Counted from the first letter of the stretch, positions 1 through 7,183 are shown. The stretch is DNA of 10,777 bases from DATJHM01 sp035493895 (GCA_035493895.1 DATJHM010000145.1:1-10777), one strand, 5' to 3'. Program-made: numbers and translations. The notes: generated by a model not told the origin, from the letters alone.

Positions 1-800
1 TCTTCGAGATCGTGTTTCCAGCGCTCTTCAGCATCGCGATGCAGCAGCGAACTGTCGAGCAGTGCGAGTTCATGGGCTGCTTCCGGGCCACGAATGGGCA
101 GCGCTTCGCGAGCTGGACCCACAATGCAGAAATCGATCGGATTAAGAGAACGCTGCGTCTCTTGATCAAAGGTGCGTAGCGACTCCACTTCATCGCCAAA
201 GAATTCGATACGGACCGGACGCGTGAACGTCGGGGGGAAGAGATCGACGATACCGCCGCGATGACTGAACTGCCCGGGCTCTTCCACTTCGGCCACCGGT
301 TGATAGCCAAGGTTATAGAGCTGTTCGAGAATCGTGCCCAGATCAACTTCCTGACCGGGTTCCAGCTTGAAAAGTGAGGTAGATAATTCTTGTGGAGGAA
401 TTACGGGCTGCGTCAGGGCATGGCCCGAGCAGCATACAATGGGCGTGCGTTCGCGCTCGACCATGGCAATCAGGGTTTGCATACGCTGCTGAACCGTCAG
501 GGCATCGCCGATCAAGCGCTCATAGGGCAATGCATCGCGATCGGGCAGAAAAAAGATATCACTGGGATTAGGAAGAAACAACTTGAGTGTATCTGTCAAT
601 TGATGGGCCTGAGCCTCATCGCTGGCTACGATCAAGAGAGGTTGTTTCAGCGTTGCTGCAAGCGTCGCAATCACATAAGGGCGTGCCGCCTCTGTAATCC
701 CGGTCAGTGCAGGCATCCCCTGAGCACGTTGTAGCTGCTCAATCAGGCGCTGATATTCAGGTCGTTGTGCCAGGAGCGCCAATAAACCCTTTAAAGTCAC
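1..800 (-). CDS. mfd: Transcription-repair coupling factor Mfd, N-terminal part (cut by window edge)
   Basis: Mfd is an ATP-dependent DNA translocase that removes RNA polymerase stalled at lesions and recruits UvrA. The visible 266 codons match its UvrB-like N-terminal module: residues about 172-220 carry the diagnostic block PGQFSHRGGIVDLFPP, then RIEFFGDEVESLRTFD and QETQRS. An earlier LPDRDALPYE segment (86-94) is also typical. No Walker A GxGKT is seen near residues 35-60, as expected for the degenerate Mfd module; UvrB would have one. I chose GTG at 798-800 because GGAGG (806-810) lies five bases upstream on the minus strand; the in-frame ATG at 810-812 would have only a distant AAGG. 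The RNA polymerase-interacting and translocase domains lie beyond the left edge. Confidence 0.9.
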   Translation of the reverse strand, partial: MTLKGLLALLAQRPEYQRLIEQLQRAQGMPALTGITEAARPYVIATLAATLKQPLLIVASDEAQAHQLTDTLKLFLPNPSDIFFLPDRDALPYERLIGDALTVQQRMQTLIAMVERERTPIVCCSGHALTQPVIPPQELSTSLFKLEPGQEVDLGTILEQLYNLGYQPVAEVEEPGQFSHRGGIVDLFPPTFTRPVRIEFFGDEVESLRTFDQETQRSLNPIDFCIVGPAREALPIRGPEAAHELALLDSSLLHRDAEERWKHDLE

Positions 801-889
801 GTCATCCTCCATCGGACAAAAGAGAACCTTCCCGCTAGCAATAGCTACTGGTGGGGGCTTCCTCGTCTTTACTCACCGAATCTCTTTCT

Positions 890-918
890 ATCATATCGTA
901 CATGACCGCATGATGCAA
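890..918 (-). promoter_or_regulatory. Sigma-70-type promoter for mfd
   Basis: On the minus strand TTGCAT (913-918) and TATGAT (890-895) are separated by exactly 17 bases, a good match to the housekeeping -35/-10 pattern. Transcription would begin near position 883, leaving a leader of about 80 bases before the GTG start of mfd. The site lies in the spacer between selD and mfd, so mfd probably has its own promoter even though selD is transcribed toward it. Confidence 0.6.
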
Positions 919-955
919 TGTTCTTGAGCTATCCATGCGACCTTGGTAATAGAAA

Positions 956-1008
956 GAGGATGGCCACCAGAGAGACATCGCGTGTTGTCAGCTTCTGGGG
1001 CCGTCCTC
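956..1008 (-). terminator. Probable terminator hairpin of selD
   Basis: The inverted arms 956-970 and 994-1008 pair as GAGGA, one mismatch, GGCC, a single-base bulge, then CCAGA. The interior can pair further through GACA/TGTC. On the minus strand the hairpin starts nine bases after the selD stop and is followed by a modest T-rich run (TTTCT). The one imperfect pair would be a G-U wobble in plus-strand RNA but C-A in minus-strand RNA. The stem position strongly suggests a selD terminator, but the T tract is weak. Confidence 0.55.
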
Positions 1009-1016
1009 TCGTATTA

Positions 1017-2072
1017 TTAGCGAACGACCAGACGTACCTGTTGTTGCTCGCTTACCTGCTCGGTCACCTCTCCAATAAGCCAGAAAGGCACCTCTTGCTG
1101 AGCAGCGAGTACCGGCCATAGGGCCGGGTCGATGGCCGCAAATAGTCCGCCAGAGGTTTGCGGATCAAAGAGAATCGCGCGATCGAGCTGATTCAGATTG
1201 TCGGCAAACTCTACGTAGGAGCCGACCGAGCGCACATTGCGTCCGGTGCCCCCCGGAATGCAATCCTCTTCTGCGTAGTGGCGGACATTGGGTAACAGTG
1301 GGAGCGATGCATTGTCGAAACGCACGCTGGTCAGGCTTTGTATCGCCATCTCCCAGGCATGTCCCAGCAAACTGAAGCCCGTGATATCGGTGACCGCATG
1401 GACGGCAGAACCGGCCTGCACGAGCAGTTCGCTGGCACGGCGATTGAGCGTCGTCATAGATTGCACGGCGACGGCCATATCGTCAGGGTGGACCAGTCCG
1501 CGCTTCTGAGCCGTGGTAATCAGACCCGTGCCCAGACGTTTGCTCAGGACGAGGAGGTCGCCGGGTTTCGCGCCGCCTTTGGTCAGAATATGCTCAGGAT
1601 GCACCATGCCCGTGACCGCAAGACCATATTTGGGTTCGCGATCAGCAATAGAGTGACCACCCGCGATCACGCTGCCAGCCTGCTCAACAATATCCATACC
1701 TCCGCGTAGCACCTCGCTGAGAATCGAGGGGTCCAGATCATCGGGCCACGCTACCAGATTGATCGCCATCAGCACCTGCCCCCCCATTGCATAAACATCG
1801 CTGAGGGCATTGGCGGCAGCAATCAAGCCAAATGTATAGGGATCATCCACAACGGGCGGGAAAAAGTCAGCGGTGCTGATGATCGCCTGTTGCTCATTGA
1901 CCTGATAGACGGCGGCATCATCAATAGCGCCCAGGCCGACAAGCAAAGAGGATGGGGCATTGCGTTGCCGAAGAGGGCGCAGGACCTGCGCAAGGAGATC
2001 AGCGCCGATTTTGGCCGCGCACCCTGCACAGTCGGCAAGTTCAGTGAGACGAACCTGTTGAGTACTACTCAT
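1017..2072 (-). CDS. selD: Selenide, water dikinase (selenophosphate synthetase) SelD
   Basis: SelD makes selenophosphate from selenide and ATP, the selenium donor for selenocysteine and for 2-selenouridine in tRNA. Numbered from the chosen ATG (351 aa, normal for the family), the N-terminus has CAGCAAK, with C18 and K21 corresponding to the essential Cys17 and Lys20 of E. coli SelD; the neighbouring E. coli Cys19 is Ala here. Downstream are the hallmark blocks STADFFPPVVDDPYTFG, ANALSDVYAMGG, AGGHSI and TDITGFSLLGHA, and near the C-terminus DPQTSGG. The reading frame continues 30 codons upstream, but those residues are unlike SelD; the start at 2072 gives the expected N-terminus, although its AAAGG is rather distant (about 14 bases). 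No selA, selB, selC or mnmH lies in the window. The gene uses a cysteine, not a TGA codon, at the active site. Confidence 0.95.
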   Translation of the reverse strand: MSSTQQVRLTELADCAGCAAKIGADLLAQVLRPLRQRNAPSSLLVGLGAIDDAAVYQVNEQQAIISTADFFPPVVDDPYTFGLIAAANALSDVYAMGGQVLMAINLVAWPDDLDPSILSEVLRGGMDIVEQAGSVIAGGHSIADREPKYGLAVTGMVHPEHILTKGGAKPGDLLVLSKRLGTGLITTAQKRGLVHPDDMAVAVQSMTTLNRRASELLVQAGSAVHAVTDITGFSLLGHAWEMAIQSLTSVRFDNASLPLLPNVRHYAEEDCIPGGTGRNVRSVGSYVEFADNLNQLDRAILFDPQTSGGLFAAIDPALWPVLAAQQEVPFWLIGEVTEQVSEQQQVRLVVR

Positions 2073-2109
2073 GGGATTTGGACGGACCTTTCTATTGACA
2101 CACAGATTA

Positions 2110-2121
2110 TTTGTATACAAA
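2110..2121. promoter_or_regulatory. 12-base perfect palindrome in the selD leader
   Basis: TTTGTATACAAA is a perfect palindrome about 40 bases upstream of the selD start. If the promoter at 2139-2167 is right, the palindrome falls in the early transcribed leader, where a bound protein could block transcription. The surrounding DNA is AT-rich, so chance occurrence is possible. Confidence 0.3.
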
Positions 2122-2138
2122 AAGTTTCTCTGATTATC

Positions 2139-2167
2139 ATCATATCTCACAAAAAACCGCATGTGTA
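2139..2167 (-). promoter_or_regulatory. Candidate promoter for selD
   Basis: On the minus strand TACACA (2162-2167) and TATGAT (2139-2144) are 17 bases apart. The -10 is a five-of-six match and the -35 four of six. Initiation near 2133 would leave a leader of about 60 bases. Other AT-rich hexamers nearby could serve instead. Confidence 0.35.
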
Positions 2168-2198
2168 GAGGCCGCGAGTAGCATTACCCTCCCCCCTT

Positions 2199-2246
2199 GT
2201 AGAGTCGCTGCTTGTCTGCAATGTCACGTAAATAAGGAGAATCTCC
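2199..2246 (-). repeat. 48-base dispersed element, copy 1 (upstream of selD)
   Basis: This stretch matches 9728-9775 at 42 of 48 positions without gaps. The shared core is GCTGCTTGT(C/T)TGCAATGTCACG, and the element ends in an 11-base odd palindrome, GGAGA-A-TCTCC (2236-2246). The other copy has G at the centre. The left edge lies 127 bases from the selD start codon; the other copy is 125 bases from the Rieske gene start, in the same orientation. Strand is given relative to the downstream gene. Confidence 0.75.
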
Positions 2247-2279
2247 CATCATTTCCGTCGCGGCAGCTTTTCTCAGTAG

Positions 2280-2302
2280 GGACGCCATGGCGAATGGCGT
2301 CC
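2280..2302. repeat. GTAGG-flanked hairpin (GGACGCCAT stem)
   Basis: GGACGCCAT and ATGGCGTCC form a nine-pair perfect stem around a five-base loop. It is preceded by GTAGG. It is followed by a C-rich tail ending CCGGCCATCTCGCC at 2310-2323, and that tail recurs after the hairpin at 7319-7340, so the two hairpins belong to one dispersed family. Confidence 0.7.
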
Positions 2303-2367
2303 GCCCCCACCGGCCATCTCGCCTTTCTAGAAGCTTCCCGAGCGCGTTTCCCTGGCGGGAGAAAAGA

Positions 2368-2415
2368 TGCCATGACGCTTGACAGACCCGTGGGACGCCG
2401 TCAAACGTCATGGCA
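2368..2415. repeat. Long imperfect palindrome
   Basis: TGCCATGACG (2368-2377) plus TTGAC (2379-2383) pair with GTCAA (2400-2404) plus CGTCATGGCA (2406-2415), giving 15 pairs with one C/A mismatch. The 16-base loop itself contains CCCGTGGG. It lies between two GACGCCAT-type hairpins and could be a relative of them. Confidence 0.65.
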
Positions 2416-2494
2416 CATGTTTTCTGTGGCACGCGAAACCGTGGAAAAGGCGCAACGCCACGTCTGTGGAGCCAGCGGGATCGCGCGAGTTCGC

Positions 2495-2526
2495 GGACGC
2501 CATGAAGCCGCAGCTTCATGGCGTCC
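2495..2526. repeat. Perfect 14-pair hairpin (GGACGCCATGAAGC stem)
   Basis: GGACGCCATGAAGC (2495-2508) pairs perfectly with 2513-2526 around the four-base loop CGCA. Its outer nine bases equal the stem of the hairpin at 2280-2302. Read on the minus strand it is also preceded by GTAGG, so it is the same family in the opposite orientation with an extended stem. It is not followed by a T tract on either strand, which argues against a simple terminator. Confidence 0.75.
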
Positions 2527-2649
2527 CTACTGGCCTGGGGAGCGGTTCGAACGGGTACCACGATTTGACCGGGTACAGGCGTATCTCCGTGATATTAATG
2601 AACGCCCATCATCTTCATGCCCGCTCGTTACTGCAAAAAACAACTGGTG

Positions 2650-2937
2650 CTATTGCATTGGAATCGTGCGTATTTGTGTCAGGCAATCGTCATAAGCCCC
2701 TAGTTGCTTACGCAGCTCAACGCGCATTTCAACGCTTTCTGCCTGCTGTATCTCCTTCAACCTTTCCCTGTGAAGGCGTCGCACAAATGATTTGATCTCC
2801 GCAATATCATCCGTCTCATTGAGAAGAACCAGTATCTCGCTGACTGCCTCAAAATACGTATCACCGTCATCTGCATTGCGCTGACTCTTCTCCTCGAAAT
2901 ACGCGATCAAATCTTTTTTGCTTGTTATTTTTGGCAT
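2650..2937 (-). CDS. Small helical protein of unknown function (95 aa)
   Basis: I do not recognise this family. The protein is charged and predicted by eye to be mostly alpha-helical, with no signal peptide, membrane segment or cysteine motif. It has acidic stretches near residues 14-27 (FEEKSQRNADDGDTYF) and a basic helix near 50-60 (RRLHRERLKE). The start ATG is supported by AGGAGGG about 11 bases upstream and an extended -10 promoter just beyond, so I take it as a real gene. It follows the exporter gene on the same strand after a 69-base gap but seems to have its own promoter. The composition would suit a small soluble partner or regulatory protein, but nothing assigns it a role. Confidence 0.65.
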   Translation of the reverse strand: MPKITSKKDLIAYFEEKSQRNADDGDTYFEAVSEILVLLNETDDIAEIKSFVRRLHRERLKEIQQAESVEMRVELRKQLGAYDDCLTQIRTIPMQ

Positions 2938-2968
2938 GATGTGTTATTCCCTCCTCGTTTCTGCCAAC

Positions 2969-2977
2969 AGTATAGCA
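2969..2977 (-). promoter_or_regulatory. Extended -10 promoter for the 95-aa gene
   Basis: The minus strand carries TGCTATACT, an extended -10 (TG-N-TATACT), about 32 bases upstream of the start codon. No good -35 is present at normal spacing, which an extended -10 can tolerate. It lies between the exporter stop and the small gene, so the latter can be transcribed alone. Confidence 0.45.
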
Positions 2978-3006
2978 TACGCCTATTTCGACAAGCAGGC
3001 TGTACT

Positions 3007-4452
3007 TTATTTCAGAACGGCGGCCTTTGTACGTGGACGTGCTTTGACAAACAACAATGTGAGCAAGCAGGCTAAAAAGAAGGTCGCGCTTGATATTGCC
3101 ATTGCGACGTGCAGCCCCGAAACAAACATCGCGCTACCGCTGACCAGCGAACCGAGGAGGGCATAGCCGAGTACGCTGCCGATCTGACGGCTCATGTTCA
3201 AGACCGCAGAAGCGATCCCGGTGCGCTCCTTTGGAGCAGAAGCGACCGCCGCCGTCGTCATCGCAGGCATCGTAAAAGACATCCCAAAGCCTATCGTGAT
3301 CAGCATAGGACAAAGCAGGAGATAGGGCGTCGACGTATGTATCGTCAACATCAGGAGAAAACCGCAGGCCCCCACGAACAATCCAACCAGCATCGGGAGA
3401 CGAGGTCCTACATGCGCAGTGACCCGACCAGAAAGCATCGAAGTGAGCGTGACCACACCACCTTCTGGCAAGAGTGCCAGACCGGCGAGAAGAGGCGGAT
3501 ATTTCAATATATTCTGGAAAAAGAGATTGATCAGAAGTAATTGTCCATAAAATCCCAGGTTGATCAGCAAGCCAACACTATTTGTTGCCGAAAAGGTTGG
3601 TGAACGGAAGAGGGACAGTGGTAGCATTGGACTGTGGGCTCGTTGTTCGATGAAGAGGAAGAGCAGCATTGTGACCAGCGAGCCAGCGAAAGAGCCCAGA
3701 ATGGGTAGCGATGTCCAGCCCCAGGTGTTTCCCTCGATGATTGCCAGCGTGAGCAAGCCGAGCGCAATCATCGCAGCGACCTGTGCAAATAGATCCAGAC
3801 CGCGCTGTGATAAACCTGGACGTGCAGGGATGTGGCGGAACGTGAGCAAAATCGCCAGGATGCCGATGGGCAGATTGACAAAGAAGATACTACGCCAGCC
3901 CAGCAGACCTACGAGCAAACCACCCAGAACGGGACCTATAGCGGTCGCGATTCCCGCAATTCCTCCCCAGAGCCCAATCGCTCGATCTCGCTGCTTCTGG
4001 TCATGAAACATTTGATGAAGCAGAGTGAGAGAGGCGGGAACCTGTAACGCAGCCCCTATTCCTTGAATGACACGTGCACTCTGGAGCACCCACAGCGTCG
4101 GGGCCAGACCACATAGTACTGAGCTACCTGTAAAGAGCATCATCCCAAGCAAGAAAATGCGCCTGCTGCCCAGACGATCTCCTAATGCGCCCGCCGTCAG
4201 CAAGATCGCTGCAAAAACCAGCGTATAGCCGTCCAGAACCCATTGCAGATCGCTTACCATCGCTCCCAGTTGTTGTTGGATGTTCGAGGTCGCAAGCGTG
4301 ACGATCGTCGCATCGAGAATGACCATAAAGTAACCTGCACAGATAGCCACCAGGCCCAATATTGGATTATTATGAGAACGCTCCTGTTGTGATGCGTATT
4401 GTGGGACATCGGCAAGAGATATTCTGCCCGTATTTACTTGTGTATCAGACAC
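3007..4452 (-). CDS. MFS drug exporter, DHA2 (EmrB/QacA) family
   Basis: This is a 481-residue, predominantly hydrophobic transporter of the 14-helix DHA2 type, which exports drugs or other toxic compounds by proton antiport across the inner membrane. Visible signatures, numbered from the chosen start: LDATIVTLATSNI (46-58, motif D1 of DHA2), GALGDRLGSRR (88-98, motif A), ARVIQGIGAA (126-135, motif B) and a glycine/proline-rich motif C, GIATAIGPVLGGLL, at 167-180, followed by GWRSIFFVNLPIG. I chose GTG at 4450-4452 because AAGGAG lies seven bases upstream; the frame is open to 4629, but the added residues would run into the divergent gene and do not resemble the family. The last residues are basic. 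The divergent ArsR-type gene is the likely regulator. The substrate cannot be read from the sequence. Confidence 0.92.
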   Translation of the reverse strand: MSDTQVNTGRISLADVPQYASQQERSHNNPILGLVAICAGYFMVILDATIVTLATSNIQQQLGAMVSDLQWVLDGYTLVFAAILLTAGALGDRLGSRRIFLLGMMLFTGSSVLCGLAPTLWVLQSARVIQGIGAALQVPASLTLLHQMFHDQKQRDRAIGLWGGIAGIATAIGPVLGGLLVGLLGWRSIFFVNLPIGILAILLTFRHIPARPGLSQRGLDLFAQVAAMIALGLLTLAIIEGNTWGWTSLPILGSFAGSLVTMLLFLFIEQRAHSPMLPLSLFRSPTFSATNSVGLLINLGFYGQLLLINLFFQNILKYPPLLAGLALLPEGGVVTLTSMLSGRVTAHVGPRLPMLVGLFVGACGFLLMLTIHTSTPYLLLCPMLITIGFGMSFTMPAMTTAAVASAPKERTGIASAVLNMSRQIGSVLGYALLGSLVSGSAMFVSGLHVAMAISSATFFLACLLTLLFVKARPRTKAAVLK

Positions 4453-4612
4453 ACGTAAGCTCCTTTTTGCAGAGAAACCGAGATATAAAATGTGCAATAG
4501 CACTTTCCCAGTATAGAGCGAGAATATTTCATGCGCCGTCGAAGTATTTTTTCTGTATACTAGCGAAAGATAGTATCGTGAATGGGGAATAAAATAAGAA
4601 GGAGTGAGAGAC
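4453..4612. promoter_or_regulatory. Shared divergent promoter region of exporter and regulator
   Basis: This 160-base region serves both genes. Each strand has a TATACT -10-like hexamer: plus 4556-4561 for the regulator and minus 4510-4515 for the exporter. Neither has a good -35, which suits a regulated or activator-dependent promoter. An inverted repeat ATACTA-8-TAGTAT (4557-4562 and 4571-4576) overlaps the regulator -10 and is the best operator candidate. A second small palindrome, GTGC-AATA-GCAC (4492-4503), lies in the exporter leader. Confidence 0.45.
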
Positions 4613-5347
4613 ATGCCAGGAGATGTCAATATTGCGGCGATTGCTTCGCTACTTGCCGATCCAACGCGTGTGAGCGTGTTGATGGCGCTCGGTGACGGCC
4701 GGGCCTTACCAGCTGGCGAACTGGCTCAGAGAGCGCGAGTCGCATCTTCCACAGTAAGTATGCATCTATCAAAACTGGTAGAATATGGACTGCTCGACGT
4801 GAAACAGCAGGGACGCCATCGCTACTTTCGCATTGCGAACCCATCGGTAACCGAAGCTCTGGAAGCACTGGCACCGCTTGCGCCAACGTTACCAGTACGC
4901 TCACTTCGCGACGCAGACGTGGGCAATGCTCTGCGTAGAGCGCGTATGTGCTACAAACACCTGGCGGGCGCATTGGGCGTTGCCCTCTCGCAAGCACTTG
5001 TCGAGAAGCAAATTCTGGAGAGCGCGGGCGACGACTACATCCTGACCGAAACAGGTAAGGACTGGCTGTGCGAATTTGGGATCGATGCCCCCCTGTTCCA
5101 GAAGCAAAAATATCTACTGGTTCCTTCCCATATTGATTGGAGCGAGCGATACCCTCATGTCGCGGGCACGTTTGGTATGGCATTTACCGAACGTTTGCTT
5201 GATATTGGCTGGATTGCGCATATGCCCACCAGCCGGGCCATACGCGTCACTGAGGTCGGTCGTCAGAAACTGCCAGAGGTATTTGGCATCTCTCTGGATG
5301 GAGAAATGCCACATGCGCCGCTTCGTAAGATGAGCTATGCAATCTAA
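4613..5347 (+). CDS. ArsR-family winged-helix regulator with long C-terminal domain
   Basis: The first ~85 residues are an ArsR-type winged helix: LLADPTRVSVLMAL (13-26), the HTH with recognition helix around VASSTVSMHLSKL (43-55), and a wing around DVKQQGRHRYFRI (62-74). The remaining ~155 residues resemble the extension of long ArsR-like repressors, which typically contain a CYxHLAG block; here it is CYKHLAGALG (113-122), followed by DWSERYPHVAG. No ELCVCDL-like metal site is present, so it is probably not a metal sensor. The ATG is chosen because AAGGAG (4599-4604) sits eight bases upstream; a GTG nine bases earlier overlaps that site. It is the only plus-strand gene and diverges from the exporter, so it probably represses that gene and itself. 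The ligand is unknown. Confidence 0.85.
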   Translation: MPGDVNIAAIASLLADPTRVSVLMALGDGRALPAGELAQRARVASSTVSMHLSKLVEYGLLDVKQQGRHRYFRIANPSVTEALEALAPLAPTLPVRSLRDADVGNALRRARMCYKHLAGALGVALSQALVEKQILESAGDDYILTETGKDWLCEFGIDAPLFQKQKYLLVPSHIDWSERYPHVAGTFGMAFTERLLDIGWIAHMPTSRAIRVTEVGRQKLPEVFGISLDGEMPHAPLRKMSYAI

Positions 5348-5355
5348 GAGAGAGA

Positions 5356-6576
5356 TTATGCGGCTATTCTCGATACATAGATATTGCCATCCTGACAGGC
5401 AGAAGCTATCATTGTGCTATCTGGCGACCAGGAGATGTTGTTCGGGAGCACTGGTAAGGTGTAAGACGTACTTTTCGTGCTTGCCAGGGTGAATATGCTT
5501 ACGGTTGTCGTGCTATTTGAATCGATAGTCGCGAGAAATTTTGTATCTGGCGACCACTGTGCGCTCAACTGCGAATAGATATGCATTGGCATTTGTTGCG
5601 AATTGTCGTGGCGATAGGCGATAGAACAATCTGTGGCATTGAAAGCTTCAGCGCTGGTAGTATCGACCAGGAGCCCATATCGGCCATCTGCCGACCATGC
5701 CAGAAAGCCCGGGAAAGCCGCAGAATCATGTATCGCGCAAATGGTTTTTCCTGAGCGGATATCCAGCACCTGTGCATCCTGTGTCCCTATCAGCAGAAAC
5801 TTACCATCAGGCGACCAGGCAACGCTATCAAAGCTCTGGGTTGTGTAGGGTAAGGTCGTCATTTGATTGGTCGTGATATGCCATATCTGCCCGTGTGCTG
5901 AGGCAAGCGAACCAGAGTCAGGTGACCAGGCAATATTCGCTGTAGATTGGATTTTTCCGTTATAGGCCAGGGACGCGCCAGTGTTCGCATCAATGATCTC
6001 CACTCCCAGTTTGCCTGGACAACATTGCGAACCTGTATTAATCGCTATCTGTTTGTTGTTCGGGGACCAGATCATCGCGGTTGGTATTATGCCGAAGGGG
6101 TAGGACTTCTTCCAGCGTATTTGTCCTGTCTGCGCATCCCAGACAGAGACCGTTGCGCCTGTTTTTGTTGTCGCTGCGTGTGTATCGGTACTGGCAGCAA
6201 TGAACTGGCTGTTCGGAGACCAGATCACAGAGTATGGGCTAAAACCAGTCTTTGCATCTGTTGGCGTGTATGTCCAGAGCGTCTGGCCCGTCCGAGCATC
6301 CCAGACTTCTAGCGTGCTTGTCGTATCTGCTGATTGCTCATCTATCGCGCCAAAAGAGAGGATCTTTTTTCCATCCGGGGACCAGAATGCGTAGGTGTTT
6401 TTTTCGGCGTGCCCGTGGTAGGTCAGAAGGAGTGTATCATTTCCTGATACATGCGTGGGTGCGGTTGTCGAAGTCTGGATCGGAATAGTAATGGTAGATC
6501 CACAAGCCGTTATCGCTAGAGGAATACAGAAGTACAGAAGCAAGATTTTTTGCTTAAATTGAGTTGCCGAATACAT
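5356..6576 (-). CDS. WD40-like beta-propeller lipoprotein
   Basis: From the chosen ATG (406 aa) the protein has a lipoprotein signal: a short basic start, a hydrophobic stretch and the lipobox LAITAC with C25 as the lipid-attachment site, followed by a Ser/Thr/Pro-rich linker. It is therefore probably anchored outside the membrane. Eight WSPDG-like repeats begin at residues 65, 119, 170, 217, 254, 294, 341 and 383, often with VWDAxTGQ strands between them, which suggests an eight-bladed propeller. Such domains act as binding scaffolds, and no catalytic motif is evident. AAAGGAG lies ten bases upstream of ATG 6576; an ATG seven codons earlier would contain that site within the gene. The gene converges with the regulator, and only eight bases separate the two stops. 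An adjacent CC pair (residues 185-186) is unexplained. Confidence 0.85.
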   Translation of the reverse strand: MYSATQFKQKILLLYFCIPLAITACGSTITIPIQTSTTAPTHVSGNDTLLLTYHGHAEKNTYAFWSPDGKKILSFGAIDEQSADTTSTLEVWDARTGQTLWTYTPTDAKTGFSPYSVIWSPNSQFIAASTDTHAATTKTGATVSVWDAQTGQIRWKKSYPFGIIPTAMIWSPNNKQIAINTGSQCCPGKLGVEIIDANTGASLAYNGKIQSTANIAWSPDSGSLASAHGQIWHITTNQMTTLPYTTQSFDSVAWSPDGKFLLIGTQDAQVLDIRSGKTICAIHDSAAFPGFLAWSADGRYGLLVDTTSAEAFNATDCSIAYRHDNSQQMPMHIYSQLSAQWSPDTKFLATIDSNSTTTVSIFTLASTKSTSYTLPVLPNNISWSPDSTMIASACQDGNIYVSRIAA

Positions 6577-6660
6577 GTTAGCTGGACTCCTTTCCATATC
6601 TAGGGCGAACGAAGAGGTTTTTCGTAGCTAATATGGTATATGCATGTAGCACTTGTATCG

Positions 6661-6678
6661 TCTCATAAATGTATGAGA
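6661..6678. promoter_or_regulatory. Inverted repeat upstream of the lipoprotein gene
   Basis: TCTCATA and TATGAGA form a perfect seven-base inverted repeat around AATG, about 85 bases upstream of the lipoprotein start. The size fits an operator for a dimeric helix-turn-helix protein, but no clear -35/-10 pair was found around it. Confidence 0.35.
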
Positions 6679-6817
6679 ACTTTCTTCACTAATAGTATCT
6701 ACCAGCAAGATCCGTATAATGGATGAACAGGAGATGTGATCCAAAATACATCGTTCTTGTATCAGGCATCATGCGAAGAGAATCTATACCGCCACAGGAT
6801 AGGCATCAAGCGCACAC

Positions 6818-7099
6818 CTCCAACAAATTCATCCCGCGAAACAAATCTTACCAGGACCCTTCAGAAATCTCACCATCTGCCGAATATATAGAAGAGAAGA
6901 GGCAAAAAGACCCCTCTCCCAGTTCTCACAATAACGATGTTGCCTGAGAGAGAGACAGTGCAGCATCGATAGCGGGGGAAAGTGTAGGACTGGTGCAGGG
7001 GCGTGTAGGGTCAAGATCCCGATCAAATCGGCACTCGTGTAGGATATGTAGCATTTTCGAAAAAAATCGCGTAGCACAAAAAATCTCGTAGCGTGTCAC
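6818..7099 (-). repeat. Dispersed long repeat, copy R1
   Basis: This copy aligns with 9801-10063. Shared blocks in order are CTCCAACA, CTTCAGAAATCTCACCA, GCCGAATATA, ACGATGT-GCCTGAGAGAG, GGAAAGTG, and GTAGGAT-TGTAGCATTTT followed by an A-rich run and GTAGC. Spacing between the first block and the TGTAG motif is nearly equal in the two copies (about 219 and 216 bases). Divergence is substantial, with identity perhaps two thirds by eye. It lies about 240 bases upstream of the lipoprotein start, in the same orientation relative to its downstream gene as R2. No transposase or terminal repeats were seen for this copy. Confidence 0.65.
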
Positions 7100-7161
7100 C
7101 AATTCACAACTATGGCAACCCTGTAACGGCATCGAACCCGTTCTCCGGAGATCACAGGTAG

Positions 7162-7183
7162 GGGTTGTGCTTCATGCCAACCC
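7162..7183. repeat. Conserved hairpin H1 in tandem unit 1
   Basis: GGGTTG (7162-7167), one bulged base, GC, the loop TTCAT, GC and CAACCC (7178-7183) form a six-plus-two pair stem. GGTAGG precedes it. Compared with H2, two stem pairs differ and both changes preserve pairing. Confidence 0.65.

Larger units (their letters stand above)
2247..2649. other. Gene-free spacer with three strong palindromes
   Basis: No reading frame here has a convincing start, ribosome site or family resemblance on either strand; the open frames are short and overlap the palindromes. The region holds hairpins at 2280-2302, 2368-2415 and 2495-2526 (listed separately) and a smaller GGCG-CAA-CGCC stem near 2450. The base composition is more GC-rich than the selD leader. 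I see nothing else identifiable. Confidence 0.6.

Noticed and set aside
956..1008. selC (selenocysteine tRNA) next to selD
   Set aside because: The hairpin lacks any T-loop signature, is about half the length of a selenocysteine tRNA, and fits a terminator better.
2543..2552. GGTTCGAAC, resembling a tRNA T-loop
   Set aside because: GTTCGAAC is self-complementary, and the flanking bases do not form a five-pair T stem, acceptor stem or anticodon arm on either strand.
4626..5183. A 185-codon minus-strand open frame opposite the regulator
   Set aside because: It is antisense to a clear ArsR-type protein, lacks a ribosome site, and its composition (rich in Arg, Pro and Ser) is typical of a shadow frame.
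6723..6947. A 74-codon plus-strand frame preceded by TATAAT
   Set aside because: The hexamer is too close to the ATG, lacks a -35, there is no ribosome site, and the second half runs through the R1 repeat.
7120..7140. AACGG-GTTCGATG-CCGTT on the minus strand, resembling a T-arm
   Set aside because: The loop is eight bases instead of seven and there is no acceptor stem, anticodon arm or CCA nearby; it lies within the tandem repeats.
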